Source of the DNA: Bdellovibrionales bacterium
Lineage (GTDB): Bacteria; Bdellovibrionota; Bdellovibrionia; Bdellovibrionales; JAGQZY01
DNA length: 56,000 bases
Direction: 5' to 3'
Assembly (NCBI GenBank): GCA_019750295.1
Contig: JAIEOS010000137.1
Span: 1-56,000, forward strand
Shown here: positions 28,831 to 35,950 of the stretch, piece by piece
Position numbering within the stretch: position 1 is the first letter of the stretch
Layout: each line of letters begins with the position of its first letter
Program-made: the position numbers and the translations under genes
Notes under the pieces: model-generated
Told to the model about the DNA's origin: nothing
The model's input: only the letters and a program-made list of their open reading frames with translations
Database searches by the model: none

Positions 28831-29921
28831 GCTCCTATCCTGCGCTTTATGGCCGCGTCAGTGGCGTGGCCGAGGTTCAACACTCGCGAGTCATTTTTAT
28901 TAGTGATCACGATGGACGAGAGATTGTTTTGTCGAACACCACCCTTGGAATCAGTCTCGAAGGAACTAACTCTCATCACTACTATGTTTTCGACAAGCTT
29001 CGCCCGGACGTCCGTATCTGCATTCAAAACATTTTAGCCATTCAGCAGCTGGCCTCTTACGGAGTGGCTCCCGCCAGAGAGATCCTTGCCCAGGCTCAAA
29101 GAAAAAAATTAAAGCGGAGCGCCCTTGCCGGAGCACCCTTTTTCTTGTCCTTAGGGCTTCTTCTCCTTATTCCGTTAGTTTTGGCGCTCATTCCAGCTTC
29201 GTGGATGGCGCAAATTCTTCAACCACAGCACGAAAAAGCCCTGGGGAATCTCTTATTACCAATGATGCGCTTGCAGTTTGAAATTAAAGACAATCACCCG
29301 GCAGCTGTCCCCACCAAAAAAATCATAGACTTCATAAAAGCGGCCAACCCCGAACTTCATACTACGGAAGTTGAGGTTTACATTTCCACCAGCAAAGAGA
29401 TCAACGCCTTCGCGGCTCCCGGTAATGTTATTGTCGTCAACCGCGGATTGATCGACAAGGCCGACTCCGTGGAAGAGGTCGCGGGAGTTCTCGCCCACGA
29501 GCTCGGGCATATTCATCAAAAGCATGTGGTCAAGTCCCTAGCCGGTGGCCTGGGCAGTCTCTTCGGAACCGTCCTGCTTGCAACTTTTGTAGGTTATGAT
29601 GCGGCTCTTGTCGTGGCGAATGCCAGTGATTTTGTTTCCCTCAAATATTCTCGAGACGATGAACTGGCTGCCGATCAGCAAGGATTTAAGTTTCTCAACA
29701 ACGCTCACGTTTCCACAGATGGGATGATTTCGTTTTTTAATAAAATTGCAGAGATGGATAAATTTCTGCCCAGTGTTTTAGCTCTCGCCAGTACCCATCC
29801 CTCATCCGTAGAACGTGCGGCGGCACTCCAGACTCTATCTGAAGAGCCTTTGGAGGTGCCTCTGAGGTCCCTTCCCGTTTCTCTTGAAGAGATCAAAAAC
29901 TCTTTCGAGGGGGATAAGTAA
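28827..29921 (+). CDS. membrane M48-family metalloprotease
   Basis: 364 residues. An N-terminal cytosolic-type domain of about 95 residues is followed by a membrane region (102-125) and the M48 peptidase domain. The zinc motif is HELGH (His224, Glu225, His228) and the third ligand is probably Glu279 in SRDDELAADQQG. STHPSSVERAAAL near the C-terminus is typical of M48 (HtpX/Ste24-like) enzymes. The N-terminal part (GRVSGVAEVQHSRVIFIS, GISLEGTNSHHYYVF) resembles the accessory domain of M48 proteins that face the membrane. A role in membrane-protein quality control is inferred. It overlaps the scramblase-like gene. Confidence 0.9.
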   Translation: MSSYPALYGRVSGVAEVQHSRVIFISDHDGREIVLSNTTLGISLEGTNSHHYYVFDKLRPDVRICIQNILAIQQLASYGVAPAREILAQAQRKKLKRSALAGAPFFLSLGLLLLIPLVLALIPASWMAQILQPQHEKALGNLLLPMMRLQFEIKDNHPAAVPTKKIIDFIKAANPELHTTEVEVYISTSKEINAFAAPGNVIVVNRGLIDKADSVEEVAGVLAHELGHIHQKHVVKSLAGGLGSLFGTVLLATFVGYDAALVVANASDFVSLKYSRDDELAADQQGFKFLNNAHVSTDGMISFFNKIAEMDKFLPSVLALASTHPSSVERAAALQTLSEEPLEVPLRSLPVSLEEIKNSFEGDK

Positions 29922-29925
29922 GGAA

Positions 29926-30807
29926 TTAAAGAACAAATCCAAAGCGGAATTCATTCACTCTTTGATTATAGTTCAGAAGAGTTTCCGCATAGCCGACATA
30001 GTATTGCATGTAGAATGCAGGGACGATGTCGAGACCGCCTAAACGAAACGAATACGCAAATTGGTACCCGCCCTGACTCCCATGCTGAGCGTACTTTCCG
30101 CCGGGCATTAACGAAATCGAGAATTCCCCTTTATCGATCCAAGCTTCGTAAAGCTGAATAAATGAAGCGGTGAGGATCACAGGCCCCATGTAATCACGAA
30201 TATCATTGTTCGTAGGATCGAATCCATCGAGATACTGAAATTGGGCCGAGAATCGAACCACCCAGCGGGTGTATTCCGTATCAAAGTTAAAACGAACATA
30301 CCTTCTTTCGAGAGATCGAGACTCCGCATCTTTTTTCCCATTGGACATATGGCTCCAAAAAGCAAAATCAATGGAGTCGATCATAAAGTCTTTGATTGTC
30401 CATCTATAGATGAGCTCGGGATTATAGGTGGAATCTTTGAACGGTTTGGAATCTTCGCGAAGATTCCAAAACATCTGCTGTGTATACGCGATAAAGAACG
30501 GAACATCACGAACCAGCGGCGCTTTAAAACTGAATTGCAGCTTAGAGTCGGGAACCCCATAGGCAAAGTAAAACGGATTGTGTCTCTGCAACACCTCTTG
30601 GTCTTCGCGGCGTAAAGCTTCTGACTGCTTATTTTCATCAGCCTTGTTTTCGCCCTGAGATGGCTCCTCACCTTTCTTCTCTACTTTTTTATCTCCAAAG
30701 GCTTCCGAAGGTTTTTTTTCGGTGTCAGAGTCTGGTTTTTTTTCGATAGCCAAAGATGAAAGTGTGAATGATAGAGCGACAACGATAAGAATTATTTTAT
30801 TTAACAT
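29926..30807 (-). CDS. pldA: outer-membrane phospholipase A (PldA/OMPLA), active-site Asn replaced
   Basis: 294 residues: signal peptide (MLNKIILIVVALSFTLSSLA), a Lys/Glu-rich linker (21-70), then an OMPLA-type barrel (80-293). Family motifs are YNPELIYRW and the active-site stretch WSHMSNG with nucleophile Ser155 and His153, then SRSLERRY. The position matching E. coli Asn156 of the His-Ser-Asn triad is Glu167. The C-terminus GYAETLLNYNQRVNEFRFGFVL parallels E. coli PldA and ends in a barrel-type strand. The enzyme would hydrolyse mislocalised phospholipids in the outer leaflet. The ATG at 30807 is chosen because it starts the signal peptide. Confidence 0.88.
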   Translation of the reverse strand: MLNKIILIVVALSFTLSSLAIEKKPDSDTEKKPSEAFGDKKVEKKGEEPSQGENKADENKQSEALRREDQEVLQRHNPFYFAYGVPDSKLQFSFKAPLVRDVPFFIAYTQQMFWNLREDSKPFKDSTYNPELIYRWTIKDFMIDSIDFAFWSHMSNGKKDAESRSLERRYVRFNFDTEYTRWVVRFSAQFQYLDGFDPTNNDIRDYMGPVILTASFIQLYEAWIDKGEFSISLMPGGKYAQHGSQGGYQFAYSFRLGGLDIVPAFYMQYYVGYAETLLNYNQRVNEFRFGFVL

Positions 30808-30822
30808 AGACTGCTTATAGAT

Positions 30823-30850
30823 AAAAAAAGGGGACCTGTGTAGTCCCCTT
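30823..30850 (-). terminator. intrinsic terminator of the DUF1328-GlsB operon
   Basis: AAGGGGAC and GTCCCCTT form an eight-base-pair stem with a seven-base loop, followed on the minus strand by seven T. It lies 25 bases past the GlsB-family stop and just upstream of pldA. Confidence 0.88.
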
Positions 30851-30874
30851 AACATATTTACACTTAATAGTTTT

Positions 30875-31126
30875 CTACACCGTTTTTCGGCGAGCGACGA
30901 CTAAGCGATAGATGTAAAGAATAAGCATCGCACCCAACACAGAGGCGATAAAGCCCGCAGGTTCGTTAGGCATATAAAAGCCCGCCGCGGAGCCAATCCA
31001 ATTTGCAACAACGGATCCTGCGATACCCAGCAATGCCGTGATAATAAAACCGCCAGGATCTTTGCCCGGCATAAATAACTTAGCCACAGCTCCAATGATT
31101 AATCCGATAATAAATGCCCATATCAT
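30875..31126 (-). CDS. GlsB/YeaQ/YmgE-family stress membrane protein
   Basis: 83 residues with three hydrophobic helices and the family pattern IIGAVAKLFMPGKDPGG, then LLGIAGSVVANWIG and a final helix ending RLVVARRK. These small inner-membrane proteins are induced by stress in many bacteria; the molecular role is unknown. AAGGAG lies before the ATG. It is the last gene of a four-gene row (DUF1328, 87-residue exported protein, receiver, GlsB) that ends in a terminator and starts with a sigma-54 promoter. Confidence 0.9.
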   Translation of the reverse strand: MIWAFIIGLIIGAVAKLFMPGKDPGGFIITALLGIAGSVVANWIGSAAGFYMPNEPAGFIASVLGAMLILYIYRLVVARRKTV

Positions 31127-31176
31127 AATAAATGCTCCTTAATTTTTCCAGCGTCTCAACCAGTTTATCAACCAGT

Positions 31177-31665
31177 TTATCGACGACCCGAAGTTTGATT
31201 CCCTTTAGCTTTTAACTCTTCCAGCATTTCTTTTAAACCCTGTTTCTTCGAAACAAATCCGAGGGTCCTAAAATAAACGCTGTCCAGTTCTTTCGTCTTA
31301 CTGCGATCAATGCCCGAGAGAACGATCACCGGCACTTTCCCCTGCTCCCACTTTAAGGGAATTTCAGGTTCCGTCGAGAGAACCGCTTCTGCGCGTTTGA
31401 GCGCTTCGATCCCATTCATGTCCGGAAGATTCCAATCGAGAATAATCAAATCAAAATATCCATCCATAAAGTGGTTGATCGCCTCGTAAGGATCCGTTGC
31501 GCGAGTGACTTGGCACTGAAGAATTTGTTCTATACATGGCTGCATCAAATCGCCGAAATCCTCATCATCTTCAATGAATAAAACTCTTTTGGCTTTATTC
31601 AGCTGTAAACTTCTAAGTTTGTAAATGCTTTGTGATGGTCCGAAAGACGGAGTTGATGACATCAT
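31177..31665 (-). CDS. single-domain response regulator
   Basis: 162 residues. A 25-residue leader precedes a receiver (27-150) with acidic pocket EDDED, acceptor Asp77 in LILDWNLP, Ser in VIVLSGID and a Lys pair in FVSKKQG near the usual Lys site, although the usual Lys-Pro is lacking. There is no output domain, so it acts by protein contact or as a phosphate shuttle. TAGGAG precedes the ATG. It sits nine bases before (upstream on the plus strand of) the 87-residue exported-protein gene within the operon. A 12-base tandem duplication (31156-31179) runs across its stop codon. Confidence 0.9.
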   Translation of the reverse strand: MMSSTPSFGPSQSIYKLRSLQLNKAKRVLFIEDDEDFGDLMQPCIEQILQCQVTRATDPYEAINHFMDGYFDLIILDWNLPDMNGIEALKRAEAVLSTEPEIPLKWEQGKVPVIVLSGIDRSKTKELDSVYFRTLGFVSKKQGLKEMLEELKAKGNQTSGRR

Positions 31666-31673
31666 AGAAACTC

Positions 31674-31937
31674 CTAGTTCTTCTTCACGTCGTCGAGTTT
31701 ATCTTTACCTTCGCCGACCGCGTTTTCTACTTTGTGCTTCCCTTTTTTTAAGGCGCATTCCACTTTTCCATTCACCATCGGACAGGCCGCGTCTTTAGCC
31801 GCACGAACGCCTTTGTCTACAGTTTTACCAGCGTCACGGCCGGCTTCTTTTACGGTCTCAACAGCTGAGTCTTTGTTATCCGCAAAAGCAGATACACTCA
31901 CAGAAAGAATAGCTAGGGTTGTTAATAATGTTTTCAT
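31674..31937 (-). CDS. small exported Lys-rich helical protein
   Basis: 87 residues: a signal peptide (MKTLLTTLAILSVSVSAFA), then a charged, repetitive helical region (KEAGRDAGKTVDKGVRAAKDAACPM, KKGKHKVENAVGEGKDKLDDVKKN) with two Cys. It resembles small periplasmic stress proteins of the entericidin/late-embryogenesis-like type, but no family is certain. GGAGG lies before the ATG. It is the second gene of the sigma-54 operon. Confidence 0.72.
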   Translation of the reverse strand: MKTLLTTLAILSVSVSAFADNKDSAVETVKEAGRDAGKTVDKGVRAAKDAACPMVNGKVECALKKGKHKVENAVGEGKDKLDDVKKN

Positions 31938-31990
31938 ATTTCCTCCATATTGGGGGTTAGGTGTGTTGACGAACTCTTCAATTTAAAAAT

Positions 31991-32173
31991 CTAGGGAATA
32001 TTGCGTGGGCTTCCACCTCTAAACAGAGAGACGAGGAAACTGATAATCGCTAATACCAAAAATACATATAATAGGGTCTGTCCAATCTCTAAAGACATTC
32101 CAGCAATTCCTGAAACACCAAAAATCATGGCGACCAGACCAATAACAAAGAAAGCTAACGCGGCTCTTAACAT
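31991..32173 (-). CDS. DUF1328 small membrane protein
   Basis: 60 residues with two hydrophobic helices (LRAALAFFVIGLVAMIFG; LLYVFLVLAIISFLVSLFRG) and the conserved short form of the DUF1328/YtjA family, which is often found among envelope-stress genes. AAGGAG precedes the ATG at 32173. It is the first gene after the -24/-12 promoter at 32213-32227, which would give a leader of about 28 bases. Its function is unknown. Confidence 0.88.
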   Translation of the reverse strand: MLRAALAFFVIGLVAMIFGVSGIAGMSLEIGQTLLYVFLVLAIISFLVSLFRGGSPRNIP

Positions 32174-32212
32174 TTTGACTCCTTAAAACATGGTTTCTGA
32201 GAAATCTACTCA

Positions 32213-32227
32213 GCAATGATGGTGCCA
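32213..32227 (-). promoter_or_regulatory. consensus sigma-54 promoter of the DUF1328-GlsB operon
   Basis: The minus strand reads TGGCAC, five bases, TTGC, then T: the full -24/-12 consensus with exact spacing between GG and GC. Predicted start of transcription is near 32201, about 28 bases before the DUF1328 ATG. The divergent gene 105 bases away encodes a sigma-54 activator, the expected regulator. Confidence 0.88.
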
Positions 32228-32258
32228 GTCTAAAATTAATATATTTGATTTGAAAAGC

Positions 32259-32287
32259 TTGACTTGGGGATATTTGCTACATAAAAC
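32259..32287 (+). promoter_or_regulatory. sigma-70-type promoter of the sigma-54 activator gene
   Basis: TTGACT (32259-32264) and TAAAAC (32282-32287) are 17 bases apart, placing the start of transcription about 40 bases before the ATG at 32333. The match is good at -35 and moderate at -10. Confidence 0.5.
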
Positions 32288-32332
32288 TATCAACGAGCAA
32301 TAAAACCCCGAATTCCACAGGAGAGGTGAAAA

Positions 32333-33739
32333 ATGGGACAAATACTTTTGATCGAAGACGATGCAGACTTGGCTGATATCATCGCAGGCTTTATGCGCCA
32401 AAAGGGCCACACCACGATTAAGTTTGATAACTCGGAAAAAGCCCTCGAGGACATCGTGAAGCAAAAAGTCACTGGCGATATCATCCTCACAGATTTAAAA
32501 ATGCCGGGACTCTCTGGATTTGAATTGATCAAAAAACTTCACGAACAAGCCATCCAAATTCCCATCATCGTTATGACATCTCATAAGACGGTCGAAAGCG
32601 CCGTGGAGGCCGTAGAAGTGGGCGCATTTGACTTCGTCGTCAAACCACTTCACTTCCCACAGCTCTACATTTCTATCGAGAGAGCGATACATTTCTCTCG
32701 ACTTAAAGACGAAAATAAAACTTTAAAATCTGTGATCCAAATTAAAGAGGGTACGGAAGTTTCAGAGATCAAAGGAAAGAGTACAGAGTTCCTCAAAGTT
32801 CTCGATCTTGCTCGTCGAGTCGCGAAAAGCAAAGCCAACGTATTTATTACCGGAGAGAGCGGTACTGGAAAAGAAGTGATCGCAAAAGCCATTCATCATA
32901 TGAGCGATCGCAAGAAGAAACCCTTTGTTGCGATCAATTGCTCGGCCATTCCCGAACACCTATTAGAGTCGGAGCTCTTTGGACATGCCAAGGGCGCCTT
33001 TACCGGTGCTTCAGACAAAAAAGTCGGACTTTTCGAAGAGGCGGAGGGTGGCACTCTCTTTCTTGATGAAATCGGAGATATGAGCCTTCAGCTCCAGGCC
33101 AAGTTGCTTCGCGTGCTCCAGGAACGTAAAGTTCGCCGTGTGGGCGAGAACCAGTCGCGCAATATTGACGTTCGCGTGCTCTCCGCCACCCACAAAGACC
33201 TCGTCAAAGAAATTAAAACGGGTAAATTCCGCGAGGATTTATTCTTTAGATTGCGAGTCATCCCGATTTCGATCCCACCGCTCCGGGAGCGTAAAGATGA
33301 TATTTTGCCTTTGACTGAATTCTTTCTTAAGAAATATTCAGCTCTCAATGAAAAACCTACACCTAAACTCAGCAAAGAGACGACGGAGTGGTTAATGCAG
33401 AACAGCTGGAAAGGAAATGTCAGAGAGCTAGAGAATACGATTGAAAGAGCCGTGGTCCTGTGTCAAAACTCTACGATAAACGTAGAAGACTTTATTGATT
33501 TAGAGTGGAATACGCAGCCTTCATCCGCAGACTCTTCGTCCAATTTTTTATTCGACTCGAATAAAAATTTGACAATAGATCAGCTGGTTAAGCAATATAT
33601 CCAGGCAGTCCTCAAGAAAAATAAGGGCGCTAAGGATAAAACTGCAAAGGACTTAGATATCGATCGCAAGACTCTTTACAGAAAGTTGCAAGAGATTGAA
33701 ACGGAAACCGGAGCACTCAACTATGATGCAAGATTATAA
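32333..33739 (+). CDS. sigma-54-dependent response regulator (REC-AAA+-Fis HTH)
   Basis: 468 residues of NtrC type. The receiver (1-120) has acceptor Asp54 in LTDLKMP, Ser/Thr in VMTS and Lys104 in VVKPL. The AAA+ domain has Walker A GESGTGKE (174-181), the sigma-54 contact loop GAFTGA (221-226), Walker B GGTLFLDE (239-246) and FREDLFFRL, PPLRER. The C-terminal Fis-type helix-turn-helix is at about 430-460 (KTAKDLDIDRKTLYRKL). GAGAGG precedes the ATG. It should activate sigma-54 promoters when phosphorylated; likely targets are the divergent operon and the sRNA candidate near 37.9 kb. The Hpt gene overlaps its end. Confidence 0.95.
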   Translation: MGQILLIEDDADLADIIAGFMRQKGHTTIKFDNSEKALEDIVKQKVTGDIILTDLKMPGLSGFELIKKLHEQAIQIPIIVMTSHKTVESAVEAVEVGAFDFVVKPLHFPQLYISIERAIHFSRLKDENKTLKSVIQIKEGTEVSEIKGKSTEFLKVLDLARRVAKSKANVFITGESGTGKEVIAKAIHHMSDRKKKPFVAINCSAIPEHLLESELFGHAKGAFTGASDKKVGLFEEAEGGTLFLDEIGDMSLQLQAKLLRVLQERKVRRVGENQSRNIDVRVLSATHKDLVKEIKTGKFREDLFFRLRVIPISIPPLRERKDDILPLTEFFLKKYSALNEKPTPKLSKETTEWLMQNSWKGNVRELENTIERAVVLCQNSTINVEDFIDLEWNTQPSSADSSSNFLFDSNKNLTIDQLVKQYIQAVLKKNKGAKDKTAKDLDIDRKTLYRKLQEIETETGALNYDARL

Positions 33740-34010
33740 TCTGATTGATCCCAAAGCGCTCAGCAAATACGTTGAGCGCCGACAAGGCGACGCAGACAAT
33801 TGTGTTAAAGCTCTTCTCAGTGGAGATTTTAAGTTTATCGCTGAGGTTGCGCATAAAATCAAAGGCAACGGAACCACTTTTGGCTACCCGGAGCTTTCTC
33901 AACTTGGAGAAAGACTGGAAGTTGTGGCTCTTCAAGGAGACAAAGAGGGACTTTCTCAGTGCCTGAGCGAATTCCAAAAATGGATAGATACCACCAAGAA
34001 ATCAATCTGA
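33723..34010 (+). CDS. histidine phosphotransfer (Hpt) protein
   Basis: A 95-residue single-domain Hpt protein with phospho-acceptor His44 in AEVAHKIKGNGTTFGY, followed by LSQLGERLE, the standard Hpt helix pattern. The ATG at 33723 (or the next codon) overlaps the end of the sigma-54 activator gene by 17 bases, so the two are translated together. It would carry phosphate from hybrid-kinase receivers to the activator. The window holds four hybrid kinases ending in receivers, and the closest is convergent with it (34002-35504). Confidence 0.9.
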   Translation: MMQDYNLIDPKALSKYVERRQGDADNCVKALLSGDFKFIAEVAHKIKGNGTTFGYPELSQLGERLEVVALQGDKEGLSQCLSEFQKWIDTTKKSI

Positions 34011-35504
34011 AATTTCGTCGATTAAATTCTCAAGATCTTTAAAACTAAGAGGCTTCGTTAAGAAAGCTGTAGCCTCATAATTCATCGCAATTGAGTCCAG
34101 ATGCGTTTCCGCAGATAAAAAAATGACCGGCATAAAAACCTGAGGGAACTTATCTCTCACCGCATTTGCGATTTCGCCACCAGACATATCGGGCAGACGA
34201 TAATCCAAGATAATTAAATGGGGAGGAGACGCCTGCAAGGTAATGGCATCAATGGCATCCTTCCCATTACTAAATGCCATCACATTGTATTTTAAGCTCT
34301 TTAAATTGAATTCTAAGACCTCTCTCAGATCATCATCATCCTCCACCAAAAGAAGATCCTTACGCCCTTCCATTTTAGTGACATTCTCTGCGGACGTGGA
34401 CTGGGTGACGATGACATCAGGAATGATAATCTTAAAATTAGTACCCTTACCCGGCTGACTTTCCACATCAATAGATCCGTCATGAGCCAACACAAGCTCT
34501 TTTACAATCGCTAACCCTAGGCCTACCCCCAAGCGCTTGTTCATCTTATCCTGCCAGTACTTATCAAAAATTCGATTGAGGGATTCTTGATCAATTCCAA
34601 TTCCAGAATCGATAACGTTGATATTTAAATGGCCACTTTGAATCCTAAAAGCGAGCGAAACTTTTCCATACGGCGGCGTAAACTTGAGAGCATTCCCGAG
34701 AAGATTCGAAAGAATTTGAAAAACCCGGTCGAAATCAATTTTGACCACGTGATCCACATTCTCAGTGTCGAGAGAGAATTTGATGTCTTTCTCGCGAGCC
34801 AGCGGCTCAAAAATTTGGTAAAAATCCTGGATAAAGATTTTTAAATTTCTTTTTTTCTTATTGAGCACCAAGGTGCCCGCATCAATTCTGACTTTATCTA
34901 AGATATCCGAAATTAGACCATTCATACGTCGAGACGTTCGCAAGATCGCCTTAATGTTATTATCCATGCTGCCCGCGGAAAGATGAGGATCTGCGTTGAG
35001 AGATTTAATCATCGCCTCGGCATTGAGCTGAATGGCGGCTAACGGGTTTCGTAAATCATGAGAAACAATGGCCAGCATCTCCTCACGAGCCTTCACCGCA
35101 GCTTCTTTTTCCTTTTGCGCCTCTGATTCTCTTTCTAAGATCTTTCGCTCCCAGAGAACTTTATCGATGGAGATGGGAAGTCGAGCCAAATTTGATTTGA
35201 TCACGACGTCATTGGCTCCCGCCTTAAGAATATCTACCGTAGCCTCTTCACCAATAGCTCCGGAAACAAGAATAAATGGAATGTTTTTATCTTTTTCCCG
35301 CACAAGATCGAGCGCCTTGTGCGCGCTAAATCCAGGCAAATTAAAGTCAGAAAGTACGACGTCCCAATCGCGACTACCGAGTTTTATGAGAAGTTCAGCC
35401 TCGCTTGTCGCCTGCTCGTAAGCCTCAATCGTGTAAGACTTCTTGAGCGTTCTCCCAATGAGGAAAAAATCAGATGGCGAATCTTCGATAAATAGGACGT
35501 TCAC
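34002..35504 (-). CDS. hybrid histidine kinase, REC-HisKA-HATPase-REC
   Basis: 500 residues. The N-terminal receiver has Asp53 in LSDFNLPG. A short coiled coil (115-142) leads to HisKA with His149 (AIVSHDLRNPL). The HATPase has NLLGNALKFT, DSGIGI and GVGLGLAI. The C-terminal receiver has Asp434 in LILDYRLP and Lys in FLTKPL. No membrane helix or classical sensor is present, so its input is probably phosphorylation of the N-terminal receiver. The start codon overlaps the single-receiver gene by four bases in a three-gene operon with the CHASE3 kinase. Its 3' end overlaps the Hpt gene by nine bases. Confidence 0.93.
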   Translation of the reverse strand: MNVLFIEDSPSDFFLIGRTLKKSYTIEAYEQATSEAELLIKLGSRDWDVVLSDFNLPGFSAHKALDLVREKDKNIPFILVSGAIGEEATVDILKAGANDVVIKSNLARLPISIDKVLWERKILERESEAQKEKEAAVKAREEMLAIVSHDLRNPLAAIQLNAEAMIKSLNADPHLSAGSMDNNIKAILRTSRRMNGLISDILDKVRIDAGTLVLNKKKRNLKIFIQDFYQIFEPLAREKDIKFSLDTENVDHVVKIDFDRVFQILSNLLGNALKFTPPYGKVSLAFRIQSGHLNINVIDSGIGIDQESLNRIFDKYWQDKMNKRLGVGLGLAIVKELVLAHDGSIDVESQPGKGTNFKIIIPDVIVTQSTSAENVTKMEGRKDLLLVEDDDDLREVLEFNLKSLKYNVMAFSNGKDAIDAITLQASPPHLIILDYRLPDMSGGEIANAVRDKFPQVFMPVIFLSAETHLDSIAMNYEATAFLTKPLSFKDLENLIDEISD

Positions 35505-35950
35505 AGACTCTCTTTCTCAGGCCCCTGGTTGAGGACCAACCAATACATTCCTAAATTGTTGACGGCCACCATAAATTTATCAAAATCAACGGGCTTAAGG
35601 ACGTAAGAATTGGCTCCCAGATCATAGCCAGCGCACACATCTTTATCTTCGCTCGAGGTGGTTAAAATCACCACCGGAAGTCTTTTGGTCTTAGGATTAC
35701 TCCGCACGGCTCGCAAAACCTCAATGCCATCAAGCTTAGGCAATTTGAGATCCAAAAGAACAAACTGAGGAAGCGGTTCGTTTTCGAGGTGAGTGTATTT
35801 CCCTTGTCGAAAAATATAATCGAGAGCCTCTTGCCCATCTCGAACCACATCCACTTTGTTGAGAATATTATTCTTTTGCAGTGCCCGGATGGTTAAGATT
35901 TCATCCTGTTGATTGTCCTCAACAAGTAAGATTATTTTTTCTTTAAGCAT
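35501..35950 (-). CDS. single-domain response regulator (Rcp1-like)
   Basis: 149 residues, all receiver. It has the acidic pair in VEDNQQDE, acceptor Asp67 in VLLDLKLPKLDG, Thr-Thr in VILTTS and Lys in VLKPVDF. The extended FRQGKYTHLENEPLP loop is typical of Rcp1-type receivers that pair with kinases of phytochrome or CHASE type. It overlaps the upstream CHASE3 kinase by eight bases and the downstream hybrid kinase by four, so it is a likely relay between them. Confidence 0.93.
   Translation of the reverse strand: MLKEKIILLVEDNQQDEILTIRALQKNNILNKVDVVRDGQEALDYIFRQGKYTHLENEPLPQFVLLDLKLPKLDGIEVLRAVRSNPKTKRLPVVILTTSSEDKDVCAGYDLGANSYVLKPVDFDKFMVAVNNLGMYWLVLNQGPEKESL

Noticed and set aside
32255-32280. 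Sigma-54 promoter for the activator gene itself
   Set aside because: GG and GC in the TTGGGGATATTTGC stretch are 8 bases apart; a sigma-70-like pair at 17-base spacing fits better.
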